The notes beneath the pieces are model-generated. The model made no database searches. It had not been told where the DNA came from and saw nothing but the letters and a program-made list of their open reading frames with translations. Source: Bacteroidota bacterium (GTDB taxonomy: Bacteria > Bacteroidota > Rhodothermia > Rhodothermales > UBA10348). Taken from it: a stretch of DNA of 64,000 bases. The position numbers and the translations under genes are program-made. The stretch's first letter is position 1, and every line of letters begins with the position of its first letter. Of this stretch, positions 9,001-18,074 are shown in pieces. The stretch lies in assembly GCA_029262775.1 (NCBI GenBank), contig JAJCYR010000059.1, positions 1-64,000 on the forward strand, given 5' to 3'.

Positions 9001-9070
9001 ATGAAGATCATTTTCACGCTTTTACTCCTTGCTGGCATCTCGCCAACGCTATCGCATGGTCAGTCTTCGA
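9001..9070 (+). pseudogene. Orphan signal-peptide start of a truncated gene
   Basis: ATG at 9001 begins MKIIFTLLLLAGISPTLSHG, a convincing signal peptide. Beyond about 9065 the same frame only reads antisense to the AraC-like gene on the other strand, so the coding sequence is lost. The identity of the original secreted protein is unknown. The formal ORF runs to 9408 but should not be taken as a real protein. Confidence 0.5.
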
Positions 9071-9569
9071 AGATCGATGCCGCCGGGCGTGACGCAACCG
9101 CCTGCCCCACCATGTCCGATTGCGGGCGGGGCAACCAGTACGGCATGGGCTCACGTAGCTGTTCCTGGCAGACCGACGCCAACGACAGGAAAAACCGGTC
9201 AGCTTCTGCATCGTCCGCATCCCGTTCTGGTCCCCACCGCATGGCATACAAAATCATCTCACGTGCAAGCAGGGGAACCTGGAATACCAGGCAGTCTTCG
9301 GACTGCGGCGGGAGTGCGTCTGGCTGGAACAGCACCGAGGCATTGGTTACCGTCATTTTTGCCACCACGCGCATGTCCACATGCGACCGAATCCACGCGG
9401 CGCGCTGAGGCGGCAGCAACCAGTCCCTCCCACCAATGGTCAGATGGAACGCACCGGCAGAGGCGTACAATAGATAGTGACGTGGAAACGACCGCACGCC
9501 TGAATCGAACGGTTCGAATGTTCGGTGGACCGCGTACGCCAGCGGCTCGCGTTTCAGGGTGGAAGCCAT
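9060..9569 (-). pseudogene. AraC-family regulator truncated before its DNA-binding domain
   Basis: 169 residues. The N-terminus is an AraC-type cupin sensor domain: HYLLYASAGAFHLTIGGRDW, LLPPQRAAWIRSHVDM, LVFQVPLLAREMILYAMRWG. Full-length relatives continue for about 100 more residues with two helix-turn-helix motifs. Here the frame stops soon after LPRPQSDMVGQAVAS. The loss coincides with the orphan signal-peptide start on the other strand, so a deletion or rearrangement probably fused two broken genes between about 9060 and 9095. DNA binding should be lost. Confidence 0.75.
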
Positions 9570-9584
9570 GGGCGAGAAGAAGTC

Positions 9585-10781
9585 CTATTGCACAACGATG
9601 GTTCGCGTACCCGTACCACAGGAGCCCCCGGCGCGAACCAGATATGCACCTGGCGCTACGCCTGCACTGGACCAAGTTACGTCAATAGACCGTCCCGGTA
9701 CACCGGCCGGACTGACATCCACCCAAATCCGGCGGCCGAGTGCATCGAATACTCCGGTCGTCACGGGATCCGTACACGGGTACACAATAGAAAACGTAGT
9801 CTGTCCGGACACCGGGTTCGGGAAGATGTCCAGCTCCGTGCCCACGGAACCCGGCACAGCAGGTTCATCATCCGTTCCGGTCGGCCCTGGCTCGCCAAAA
9901 TCTATCCGGCGGAGGACGCTGGGATGAAACGTCGTGGAGCCCAGCTCCACATCGTTCGTGTACAGGAACCGCCCTGACGGATCAAAAGAAATGGAGTTGG
10001 GAAAAGAAAACGTCGCCTGATCAAGCGGTCCGTCCGTGTTTCCGCGGACCTGGAATTGGCCTGCGAACAGTTCAACAGTTGGTAGATCGGGGGCGTCCGT
10101 CCGGAACCGGTAGATGGCGTGGGCCGCACGGGCCGTCACGTACACGTACTGGTCTGCATAGGCCAGGTTGTCGGCTTTTTCGCCCGGCACGGTGGCAATG
10201 ATCTCCAGGTTGGAGAGCGCCGGATTGATCCGAAAAACCGAGCCGTCATTGAGGTTGGAGACGTAAATCTGCCCCTCATCATCAATCGTCAGCCCGTTCG
10301 GGCAGTTGAAAAGCGTTGTCATGATCGTCTCGAGGAGTTGCCCATCGAGCGAATACTTCAGGACCGATTGGCCATTGCAACTGGCTACAATCAGATTCTC
10401 CTCGGCATCGAATGCCAGACCCGCGGGTCCATCGACGGATGCAAACAGCGACCGGGCCCCTGACGCGTCGATTCGGTCCACCCGGTTGGCGGAAAAACTC
10501 GACCAGAACAACTCTCCGGCTGCGTTGAAGGCCCCGCCGTTGCCGCCCGAAAGCGCCTCACTGAACAAAGACACGTCCCCCTCTGGCGTAATCTGATAGA
10601 GGGACGAGCCTGTCCCCGATCCATCCACGCCGAAATCGGCCACGTAAATCATGCCATCGGGAGCCACAAGGACGCCGCCTGATGCCGAGAACCCTGTCGC
10701 CAGTGTCGAAACATCCTGGCCGGACACGTGCGGTGCCCACCCAGCGACGAGGAGAAGGAGAATCGCATACCGAACCGCCAT
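9585..10781 (-). CDS. NHL/SMP-30-like beta-propeller with T9SS sorting domain
   Basis: 398 residues with an N-terminal signal peptide (MAVRYAILLLLVAGWAPHVSGQ). Residues 25-300 are propeller repeats of the NHL/gluconolactonase type (GGVLVAPDGMIYVADFG, NGLTIDDEGQIYVSNLNDGS, FPNSISFDPSGRFLYTNDV). The last 80 residues are a type IX sorting domain (ELDIFPNPVSGQTTFSI, GVFDALGRRIW, GVAPGAYLVRA). The product should therefore be exported and displayed or released at the surface. It ends 15 bases before the truncated AraC gene. Ligand unknown. Confidence 0.85.
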   Translation of the reverse strand: MAVRYAILLLLVAGWAPHVSGQDVSTLATGFSASGGVLVAPDGMIYVADFGVDGSGTGSSLYQITPEGDVSLFSEALSGGNGGAFNAAGELFWSSFSANRVDRIDASGARSLFASVDGPAGLAFDAEENLIVASCNGQSVLKYSLDGQLLETIMTTLFNCPNGLTIDDEGQIYVSNLNDGSVFRINPALSNLEIIATVPGEKADNLAYADQYVYVTARAAHAIYRFRTDAPDLPTVELFAGQFQVRGNTDGPLDQATFSFPNSISFDPSGRFLYTNDVELGSTTFHPSVLRRIDFGEPGPTGTDDEPAVPGSVGTELDIFPNPVSGQTTFSIVYPCTDPVTTGVFDALGRRIWVDVSPAGVPGRSIDVTWSSAGVAPGAYLVRAGGSCGTGTRTIVVQ

Positions 10782-11223
10782 AACGTCACCCCGAGTTTAG
10801 TCCAGCTTAAGAACGACACCTGAGGCCCCGCAAGGCGTGTGAATACCGCGAGTGGTTCATTTCAGGGGTTGAACGGGAATGTTTTCCTACTCGGCCGCGA
10901 ATAAACGCCAGCCTTCCGGTCGCCATGGGAACGTACGACGACGTACAAAAAGGTTAGATATTATAGCAGGACCTTTGCCCGATTCGGGTTTACCATTCGG
11001 TGGTATCACCCAATATTCAAGAGAGGTCCACTATGACTACGCTGTCGCCCCGACCCGTTGTGGTCGGTCTTGACGTCCACAAGGGGAGCCCGCTGATTGA
11101 TTAACTCGATAACTATATCGATCCGAAAGTCTTCTTGTTGCGCAGGGCCCCCAATAACCGTCCGCAACTCAATCCCTACATTTACGTAGATGGATTTTTC
11201 GATACCAAAAACCCGCGTCCACC
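10782..11223 (+). mobile_element. Remnant of an IS110-type insertion sequence: left end and first 23 transposase codons
   Basis: No intact gene lies in this 442-base stretch. ATG at 11033, preceded by GAGAGG, starts MTTLSPRPVVVGLDVHKGSP and stops at 11102-11104. The VGLDVHK motif is the start of IS110-family DEDD transposases, with the first catalytic aspartate. Everything downstream of that codon is gone. In IS110-group elements the non-coding DNA before the transposase encodes the bridge RNA, so 10880-11032 may keep a decayed bridge-RNA region; short palindromes are present (TACCA-TTCGG-TGGTA). The element's outer boundaries cannot be fixed. The last 100 bases may hold the PadR promoter. 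Confidence 0.6.
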
Positions 11224-11547
11224 ATGAATCCTGTACTTGGCTCGTTTGAAGAACTCGTGCTCCTCGCCGTATGCGGATTGGGCGACGAAGCGTATGCCCC
11301 ATCCATTCAACGCCGCATCGAAGAAGGTGCCGGGCGCGATGCATCGATGGGTGCCATCTATACGGCGCTGGACCGCCTTCAACAAAAAGGGTACCTGCGG
11401 TCGCGATTAGGCTCGGCTACGCCAGTAAAGGGCGGACGAAGGAAGCGCTACTACGATGTCACAGGGACCGGCATGTCCGCCCTCTCGGCGGCAAATTCCA
11501 TTCGCCGAAGTCTGACATCACTCATTGAGGGTGGCCTTACGACATGA
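11224..11547 (+). CDS. PadR-family transcriptional regulator (module 1)
   Basis: 107 residues. It has the PadR winged helix: FEELVLLAVCGLGDEAYAPS, then MGAIYTALDRLQQKGYLRSR, then KGGRRKRYYDVTGTGMSAL. PadR proteins dimerise and repress target promoters, usually responding to small molecules. The TGA stop overlaps the permease ATG (ATGA), so it is translationally coupled to the transporter it presumably controls. Its upstream DNA contains the IS110 remnant, so its promoter may have been altered. Confidence 0.9.
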   Translation: MNPVLGSFEELVLLAVCGLGDEAYAPSIQRRIEEGAGRDASMGAIYTALDRLQQKGYLRSRLGSATPVKGGRRKRYYDVTGTGMSALSAANSIRRSLTSLIEGGLTT

Positions 11548-14165
11548 GCTGGGCGACACCTCCAGACCGGGCACGTCGGACGCTGCAGTTTTTCATGGGC
11601 GACGAGCGTGGCCTTTCGGCCGCGTGGGACCTGCACGACCTGTACGAACATCGCCTCGCCACGTCATCACACCAGGTTGCCAGCATCCGTTTTTGGCTGG
11701 ATGCTGCAAGCATCGCCATGCGTCCGAGACTATGGCGCACACGTACCTCAAACCACAGGCCAGTCATGATATCCAATCATTTCCGCACGGCTACGCGCCA
11801 CATGCGTCGGCACCCGGGTTTTTCCGGACTCACCATTGCAGGGTTGGGGGTAGGGCTGGCCTGTGTGTTGCTCATTTTCACCTTCCTTCGCCACGAGTGG
11901 TCATACGATACGCATCACCCCGACGCAGACCGGCTGTACCGCGTCACACTGGAAGATCTGGATGACAATACCCATTGGGCAGCCATCGGCCCGCCCGTCG
12001 GCCCAGCCCTCGCGGAATCCTACCCGGAAGTCGAGCAGGTAGCGAGGGTGTTCGCCATGGAAGGGTCCGTACTGCTCCGTGTCGGCGACCGGCAATTCAA
12101 GGAAGCAAATGGAGCGGCCGTGGATCCGGCGTTCCTGGAGCTGTTCCACTATCGTTTCCTCCATGGAGACAAAACCACCGCATTGCAGGATCCACGGTCA
12201 CTTGTCATCAGTGAAACGCTCGCCCGGAAGTATTTCGACCGAACGGACGTGGTCGGGGAGTCGATTGAACTTCCTCCGTTCGGCCCGCTGACGGTATCGG
12301 GCGTTTTTGCTACTCCCGACACACCGTCTCACCTTACCATCGACTTCATGGAATCCCTGGCCTTGAGTTTCGGGCCCGAAACGGGAGCAGCCCAAAGCCG
12401 TACGTGGGCGGGAATGCTGACGTATGTGCGCCTGAACAAGGGCTCAACGGGTACCGAGCTGGAGGCCCGCCTCCCAGGGTTCGTCGATTCATTTTTCGCA
12501 GGCATTCTACCCGACAACCCCAGGGATGCCGCACGCATATACCTGCAACCCGTCGAATCCATTCACTTGCATTCCAGCCTGGAAAAAGAATTCCAAGCCA
12601 ACGGGTCGGCGGCGGCCGTATACATTTTCTCGGTAGTGGCTCTGTTCATCCTGCTGATCGCGGCCGTCAATGCCATGAATTTGACAACTGCCCGTGCAAC
12701 GACCCGCCTGTCAGAGACGGCTGTACGAAAAACGTTCGGCGCGCGGCGCATGCAACTCGTGAATCAACTCATGGTCGAATCCTTGCTGCAGAGTGGGCTT
12801 GCCATGCTTCTTGCAGCCCTGCTTTTTGTGGTGGCACTTCCGGTTTTCAGTGGACTGACGGACCTCGCCATCACGTGGAGGGTCCTGCTCGAACCGGACA
12901 TTGCAAGCGTACTCGTCGGCGCTTCCCTGACCATTGGCTTCCTGGCCGGACTGTGGCCAGCCCTCCTGATCTCGTCCTTCTCTCCCATAGACGGATTGCG
13001 TGGATCGCGAGGAATGGCTGGAGGTGCCTCGACCGTCCGCAAAGGGCTTGTTGTGCTGCAATTCGCTGTCTCGATTTTCCTGATTGCCGGCGCCACGGTC
13101 GTATGGCAACAATTGACGCACGCGCTCACGGCCGATCTTGGATTCGACAGGGACCAAACCATGCTGGTGGACCTGACCGAGGAAGGCTCCCGGCTCATGA
13201 ATGAAAACCCGGAGACCCTGCGGAATGCCCTGTTGTCGCACCCGAACGTAGCCGCCATTTCCCGGACGTCGGATCTACCGGGTGAGCGCTACAGCATGGA
13301 ATCGTTCCGGATCGAAGGCTCCTCGGACGATGAAGACCCGTACATGCGTGTCTCATGGACGGCCGATCATGACATCGTGGATGCACTCGGTTTGAAGTTG
13401 ATCGCGGGTCGTTCCTTTTCCCGCCACGAACCCATGGATTCGACGGCCTGGGTCATCAATGTATCAGCGGCCCAGCGCTTTGGCCTGTCCCCGGAAGACG
13501 CCGTTGGCCGGGTTGTCGAATGGGGATCCCGTTACTCCGGCCCGGTCGTAGGCGTCGTGGAAGATTTCAACATTTTCTCGTTCCATCGCTCCATAGAACC
13601 ACTCGTGATTCCGCTGCGGCCGGCAGGCGGTGGAAATGTCATCATACGTTTCGCCGAAGCCTCCCCTGTAGCATTCGTCGAAGACGTCGAGTCCATTTTC
13701 AATGATGTGCTGCCCGGCGAGCTGTTCTCCTACGAGTTCATGGATGACCGCATGGCTGCATTGTACGATCAGGACGAACGCATGCGTTCCATTATCACGT
13801 GGTTCTCCGGGCTCGCGATTCTCGTCGCATGCCTGGGCCTCTTCGGCTTGGCGGCCTATTCGGTGACTCGACGAACACCTGAAATCGGCGTCCGGAAAGT
13901 CCTGGGTGCCAGCATGACAGACATCGTCCGCCTGGTGTCACAGGAGTACATCCTGCTGGTTGGCGTCGCGTTCGTGCTCGCCGCGCCTGTTACGTGGATT
14001 GTCCTGTCCCGCTGGCTCGACACCTTTGCCTACAAACTGGACCTCACGGTATGGCCCATTCTGGTCGCTGGATTGCTGGCCATGGTGTTTGCCATCGTGA
14101 CGGTTGGGGGTCATGCGCTGCAGGCGTCGCATATCAACCCGGCAACGGCCATCAAGAGGGAGTAA
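11544..14165 (+). CDS. MacB/FtsX-type ABC transporter permease (module 1)
   Basis: 873 residues. A soluble N-terminal extension of about 80 residues comes first, then the first membrane helix (GFSGLTIAGLGVGLACVLLI), a periplasmic MacB-like domain, and two FtsX permease blocks. Each FtsX block carries the signature E-x-x-V-R-K-(T/V)-(F/L)-G-A (SETAVRKTFGARRMQ and PEIGVRKVLGASMTD). The protein has no ATPase domain and no ATPase gene is adjacent, so it must borrow one. Such PadR-linked permeases in this lineage are thought to export peptides or drugs. It overlaps the gene on the opposite strand by 14 bases at the 3' end. Confidence 0.85.
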   Translation: MSWATPPDRARRTLQFFMGDERGLSAAWDLHDLYEHRLATSSHQVASIRFWLDAASIAMRPRLWRTRTSNHRPVMISNHFRTATRHMRRHPGFSGLTIAGLGVGLACVLLIFTFLRHEWSYDTHHPDADRLYRVTLEDLDDNTHWAAIGPPVGPALAESYPEVEQVARVFAMEGSVLLRVGDRQFKEANGAAVDPAFLELFHYRFLHGDKTTALQDPRSLVISETLARKYFDRTDVVGESIELPPFGPLTVSGVFATPDTPSHLTIDFMESLALSFGPETGAAQSRTWAGMLTYVRLNKGSTGTELEARLPGFVDSFFAGILPDNPRDAARIYLQPVESIHLHSSLEKEFQANGSAAAVYIFSVVALFILLIAAVNAMNLTTARATTRLSETAVRKTFGARRMQLVNQLMVESLLQSGLAMLLAALLFVVALPVFSGLTDLAITWRVLLEPDIASVLVGASLTIGFLAGLWPALLISSFSPIDGLRGSRGMAGGASTVRKGLVVLQFAVSIFLIAGATVVWQQLTHALTADLGFDRDQTMLVDLTEEGSRLMNENPETLRNALLSHPNVAAISRTSDLPGERYSMESFRIEGSSDDEDPYMRVSWTADHDIVDALGLKLIAGRSFSRHEPMDSTAWVINVSAAQRFGLSPEDAVGRVVEWGSRYSGPVVGVVEDFNIFSFHRSIEPLVIPLRPAGGGNVIIRFAEASPVAFVEDVESIFNDVLPGELFSYEFMDDRMAALYDQDERMRSIITWFSGLAILVACLGLFGLAAYSVTRRTPEIGVRKVLGASMTDIVRLVSQEYILLVGVAFVLAAPVTWIVLSRWLDTFAYKLDLTVWPILVAGLLAMVFAIVTVGGHALQASHINPATAIKRE

Positions 14166-15120
14166 GCGACTCCGAGAGCGCCCGCATATCCCTGGTGTGC
14201 TGGATCTGGAGAAGGCTGCCCCCGATAATTCCCGTAATGGAGCCGACAACGAGCACCGCCAGCATATTCGGGAGCGTAAACATTTCTGCGCCAGCATCGG
14301 CCGAACGCAAGGCTTGTTGCCATGGTTCAAGATGATACAAGAACAGCAGCAGGACGCCGTTGAGCACAGATGCAGCTCCGGCCGCAGACAGCGACCAGCC
14401 CATAAGCCCTGCCCACCGTGCTTTGCCCCAAGCGACGCAACCTGTTCCGAGCATGACGGATGCTGGAATGCCCAGTACGATCGTCGCTCCGACCCGGAAA
14501 TAGATTGATGGAGCCATGAAGGAAAAGGCGAGCAGCGTAAGGAGTATTCCAGCCCCGGAAGCGAGGAAGACACCCACAATCTGAAGAAAATCGCTGGGGT
14601 TCTTCCCCACGGCACGGACTCTGGCCAACTGCCGACGCTGTTCCATCCATTCTTTCATTGATTCGATATTTCCGTCGAAATAGTCGTTCGCAATCGGTCG
14701 GAACAGAAAGAACGCCAGCACTCCGAGGCTGACCAGGCCGATCAGCGACATCAGGCGCATGGCAGGCACGAACACCAGTCCGGCAATCGAACCGAACGCA
14801 ATCAATCCAACGTACAACTTCCGGCTCCAGGGCCTTCCTTTCAGAATGAAGACTCCGCACGTCACCCCCACTCCAGCGCTCAAAATGGATTGAAAGAGCA
14901 GCCCTGTCCTGGAATACCCCATTGATTCAATCAGATCCATTCCATGGCCATCCAGCAATTGCAGCAGGCTGAGCATTGAGAACGCGCCCGACGCGATGAT
15001 ATACCAGCCAACAATCGTGATACTGAGAGGGCGATACCTGCGTAATGCGCCCGGTATGGTCAGGGTGTTCCGGCAATCATTCGGGGCCCGGCTGTTCTGA
15101 AAACGTGGCGAGTGTGTCAC
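14152..15120 (-). CDS. Multi-spanning membrane protein of unknown function
   Basis: About 322 residues if translation starts at the GTG at 15120, six bases after the stop of the upstream permease. The ORF track extends to 15300, but that part is antisense to the permease C-terminus. There is no in-frame ATG until MLSLLQLLDG. At least seven hydrophobic helices are visible (ITIVGWYIIASGAFSMLSLL, SILSAGVGVTCGVFIL, LYVGLIAFGSIAGLVFV, MSLIGLVSLGVLAFFLF and others). A soluble loop (DYFDGNIESMKEWMEQRR) sits mid-protein. I do not recognise a family. It is the third gene of PadR module 2 and may be an accessory to the transporter. Confidence 0.6.
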   Translation of the reverse strand: MTHSPRFQNSRAPNDCRNTLTIPGALRRYRPLSITIVGWYIIASGAFSMLSLLQLLDGHGMDLIESMGYSRTGLLFQSILSAGVGVTCGVFILKGRPWSRKLYVGLIAFGSIAGLVFVPAMRLMSLIGLVSLGVLAFFLFRPIANDYFDGNIESMKEWMEQRRQLARVRAVGKNPSDFLQIVGVFLASGAGILLTLLAFSFMAPSIYFRVGATIVLGIPASVMLGTGCVAWGKARWAGLMGWSLSAAGAASVLNGVLLLFLYHLEPWQQALRSADAGAEMFTLPNMLAVLVVGSITGIIGGSLLQIQHTRDMRALSESLTPS

Positions 15121-15125
15121 TGGAC

Positions 15126-17660
15126 TTACTCGCACCGAAGCACATCGGCCGGGTTCGTGCGGACCAAACGGCGCGTCTGCAACGACAGGGACACCGCAGC
15201 CAGCGCAGCGACCAACAGGTTCGCCAGAATGAAGGGCTGTACGCTCATCGGAATTTCCATTGGTGCCAAGGAAAGCGCCGCACTGAGTACCAGCCAGCAC
15301 ACCGGGGTGGCAATGCAGGTGGCGGTCAGCAGCATGTACAGGAAGCCGCGATTGACGAGGAACACGACGTTCAGCGGTGACGCCCCCATGGTCTTGCGGA
15401 TGCCGACCTCCTTCATTCTGCGGGCGGCGCGTTGCGCAGCCATGCCAAACAAGCCCATGCAGGAGATGAAAAGGGCAAACAGACCCAGAAAGCGTGTCAA
15501 CTGGACGGTGAGCCGCAGAATGAGGTCGTATTCCATGAACACATCGACCTGTCGGAAGCTTTCGACCGATTCGGCGGGTTGGAACGCTTCATCCGGCGTG
15601 CGGACCGCCATGAAGCGGAACTCGGCGTCGGATACCAGTCCGAACACAACAGGAAACGCCGATCCTTCGAGCGGATAGATCATGAAGTCCTCGACCATTC
15701 CGACAACCTGGAAAAGCTGCTCGCCCATCCGCACTTCCATCCCGATCGGGTCGAGCCAACCTCGCTCAGTCGCGAAGGTCCGGTTGATGACGATCGCTGT
15801 TGAGCTGTCTGCCGCGACATCGACCCCGAACGCACGGCCGGCTGCGACCTCCAGACCCATCGTGGACAGATACTCCGGACCGACGCCAAAGAAGATGGCC
15901 TGTGCTTCCGTGCCCTCCGTGTCGACAGATATCATCTTTCGCGTCGATCCTATATGATGCGCCGCCCCGGCCACACTCGCCACGTGTGACAGTCCAGAAA
16001 CGTCCTGTCGCATCCTGGTAAAATCACCGGGAGTCGATACCGGGACCATGACGACGCCTTCCTCGTCGTATCCCCAATCCTTGTCCGTCAGTGCATTGTC
16101 CATGGAAACCAGGAACAGGGCAATGCTGATGGTCATGATGGTCAGCACGAATTGCACGGTCGTGAGGATGGCCATGAGCCCCTTTTTTTCAGCCAATTTC
16201 AGCTTGCCGCGAAGGATTTCGACAGGCTGGAACGAGGACACATAAAACGCAGGGTAGGCACCGGAGACCAATCCGATGAACGCGAGCGCCCCGATCAGGA
16301 AGGCCCAGATACCGGGGTTGCTGAACAGATCCACGTTGAGTGCCATATTCGTGGATTCATAAAACCACGGGAGCACGACGGTCTGGGCAATCAACAGCCC
16401 GCCGAGCAGCGCTACCGAACACAACACCAGGTTTTCCGTCAGGAACTGCGTGACCAGTTGCCGCTTTTCGGCGCCTGACGCCTTGCGGATACCGATTTCC
16501 CGGAGCCGGCGATGTACCGAGCCGAGAGAAATCGTGATGTAGTTGAAACACACAATGAGCAGAACCAGCAGCCCGACCACGCCGACTCCTATCGATTCCC
16601 AGACGGGCGGCGCGCTCAACAACCGGTCATGGATAGCCCAGGCCGTGAATGGATTCGGATTCCGTACGTTATCGAGGAAATAGGAGCGTACCTGCTGCAC
16701 CTGATTCGCGTCGTTCTGGGCCGATACGTAGTTCGCCAATTGTGCCTCGACAGCCTCGGCATCGACCGGGCTCCTGAGCAGGATGAACGTGCCATCGGCG
16801 AACGTTGCCCAGTCCGCCGGATCGGGCCCGCCGGTTGCTGACAGCTTCTCGAAGCTGACCAGGAAATCGAACTTCAAGCTGGACTTCAGCGGAAATGGGG
16901 CGGAGACGCCTCGGACCACAAGGGTCTCCGTGCGTCCGTTTCCGTACGTCAACACCACCTCTTTCCCGACTGGATCGGTGCCGCTGAAATACTTTCTGGC
17001 CATTTTCTGGCTGATGACGACGCCCGAAGGGTCTACGAGCGCCGAGCCTTCTCCGCTTTCCAGCGGAAACGTGAGCATGTCGAAAAAGCCGTCGTCTGCG
17101 AAAGAGAGTGTCTCCCGGAATTGGTCATCGCCGGATTGGACCATGACCTCCTGCTCGGAATAGCGGACAGCCCGTTCAATTTGAGGAATTTCAGTCGCCA
17201 GCAGGGGTCCCAAAGGCGTAGGCGATGTACCGAACGTGTACGTTTCACCATCTTCTTCTACTGCGTGGCCGATGAGGTATGTGCGATCTCCATTGACATG
17301 AAAGTCCTCGAACGTATTGATCTCCTGCGTGAACAGGAAAATCACCAGTGCTATACCGATGGCACCTGAAAGTCCGGCAATGTTGATGACGGACGAGACT
17401 TTGTCCTTGCGCAATGCACGAAAGCCAAGAACGAGGTAACTCTTGAACATGATCAGTTGCCACAGTGCTCGTTCGGCCAGCTGATCGGGCAACAGTCGAA
17501 GGACCTGTCCGCGGTACCACCAGCGCGCCCGCTGCTCTCCATGCTCTGCTGCCAGGTCGTTGAAATACTCTTCGAAATCGCCAAGCGGCGTATTGCCTTC
17601 GTCGTTCAGCAGCCAGCCGAGCAACCAGGCGGCCAGGCGTGGTGGTTTGTGGAATTCCAT
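15126..17660 (-). CDS. MacB/FtsX-type ABC transporter permease (module 2)
   Basis: About 844 residues from MEFHKPPRLAAWLLGWLL, which starts a permease-prefix domain (residues 1-80, with LGDFEEYFNDLAAEHGEQRA). Membrane helix 1 (SSVINIAGLSGAIGIALVIF) follows, then a MacB-like periplasmic domain and two FtsX blocks with the expected signatures (LREIGIRKASGAEKRQLV and MKEVGIRKTMGASPLNVV). No ATP-binding domain is present. It starts 5 bases after the PadR stop, so the pair is one operon. It is similar in layout to the module 1 permease but the sequences are clearly different. Confidence 0.85.
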   Translation of the reverse strand: MEFHKPPRLAAWLLGWLLNDEGNTPLGDFEEYFNDLAAEHGEQRARWWYRGQVLRLLPDQLAERALWQLIMFKSYLVLGFRALRKDKVSSVINIAGLSGAIGIALVIFLFTQEINTFEDFHVNGDRTYLIGHAVEEDGETYTFGTSPTPLGPLLATEIPQIERAVRYSEQEVMVQSGDDQFRETLSFADDGFFDMLTFPLESGEGSALVDPSGVVISQKMARKYFSGTDPVGKEVVLTYGNGRTETLVVRGVSAPFPLKSSLKFDFLVSFEKLSATGGPDPADWATFADGTFILLRSPVDAEAVEAQLANYVSAQNDANQVQQVRSYFLDNVRNPNPFTAWAIHDRLLSAPPVWESIGVGVVGLLVLLIVCFNYITISLGSVHRRLREIGIRKASGAEKRQLVTQFLTENLVLCSVALLGGLLIAQTVVLPWFYESTNMALNVDLFSNPGIWAFLIGALAFIGLVSGAYPAFYVSSFQPVEILRGKLKLAEKKGLMAILTTVQFVLTIMTISIALFLVSMDNALTDKDWGYDEEGVVMVPVSTPGDFTRMRQDVSGLSHVASVAGAAHHIGSTRKMISVDTEGTEAQAIFFGVGPEYLSTMGLEVAAGRAFGVDVAADSSTAIVINRTFATERGWLDPIGMEVRMGEQLFQVVGMVEDFMIYPLEGSAFPVVFGLVSDAEFRFMAVRTPDEAFQPAESVESFRQVDVFMEYDLILRLTVQLTRFLGLFALFISCMGLFGMAAQRAARRMKEVGIRKTMGASPLNVVFLVNRGFLYMLLTATCIATPVCWLVLSAALSLAPMEIPMSVQPFILANLLVAALAAVSLSLQTRRLVRTNPADVLRCE

Positions 17661-17665
17661 ATGTC

Positions 17666-17989
17666 TCAGCCCTCCGTTGCCAGCCCGTGAATTCCGGCCC
17701 ACATGGCAGACTCCACCGTTCGGATTTCAAGCAGTGCCCGCCGGCCACGCGGCGTCAATGTGTAAATCCGCTTCGGTCGCCCGCCGCGCTTGCTTTCCGG
17801 TTCGGACAGACTCGACGCTACGAGGCGCTTTTTTGCCAGGCGACTCAGGGGCGTATAGACGGAACTCAGCGACCAATTTTGTCCGGTTCTGGACGACACC
17901 TGCTCACGGATGGACAAGCTGTATGCGTCGTCCTGGAGCTTCCAAATGGCCAGCATGACGAATTCTTCCGGCCGCGTGAGTAGCTTCAT
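17666..17989 (-). CDS. PadR-family transcriptional regulator (module 2)
   Basis: 107 residues with the PadR winged helix (PEEFVMLAIWKLQDDAYSLS, SLSSVYTPLSRLAKKRLVAS, KRGGRPKRIYTLTPRGRRAL). It is the first gene of an operon with a MacB-type permease and a membrane protein, which it probably represses. A perfect 13-base inverted repeat lies just upstream and is the best operator candidate. Confidence 0.9.
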   Translation of the reverse strand: MKLLTRPEEFVMLAIWKLQDDAYSLSIREQVSSRTGQNWSLSSVYTPLSRLAKKRLVASSLSEPESKRGGRPKRIYTLTPRGRRALLEIRTVESAMWAGIHGLATEG

Positions 17990-18002
17990 GGGGCTATCTA
18001 TT

Positions 18003-18050
18003 CATAGTGAAACAACCCGATACGACAAATGGGGCTTTTGTTTCACTATG
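18003..18050. promoter_or_regulatory. Perfect 13-bp inverted repeat, candidate PadR operator
   Basis: CATAGTGAAACAA at 18003-18015 is repeated inverted as TTGTTTCACTATG at 18038-18050, with a 22-base spacer. It lies 14-61 bases upstream of the PadR start and after the hipA stop. The wide spacer and lack of a U tract make a PadR operator more likely than a hipA terminator. Confidence 0.5.
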
Positions 18051-18074
18051 CGTGGAAAACTGGTCTATTTGTCC

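Noticed and set aside
10782-11223. A complete insertion sequence
   Set aside because: Only the first 23 transposase codons remain and no second terminal region was recognised.
18003-18050. Reading the 13-bp inverted repeat as a hipA terminator
   Set aside because: The 22-base spacer and absence of a U tract make a regulator site more likely, though this is not proven.
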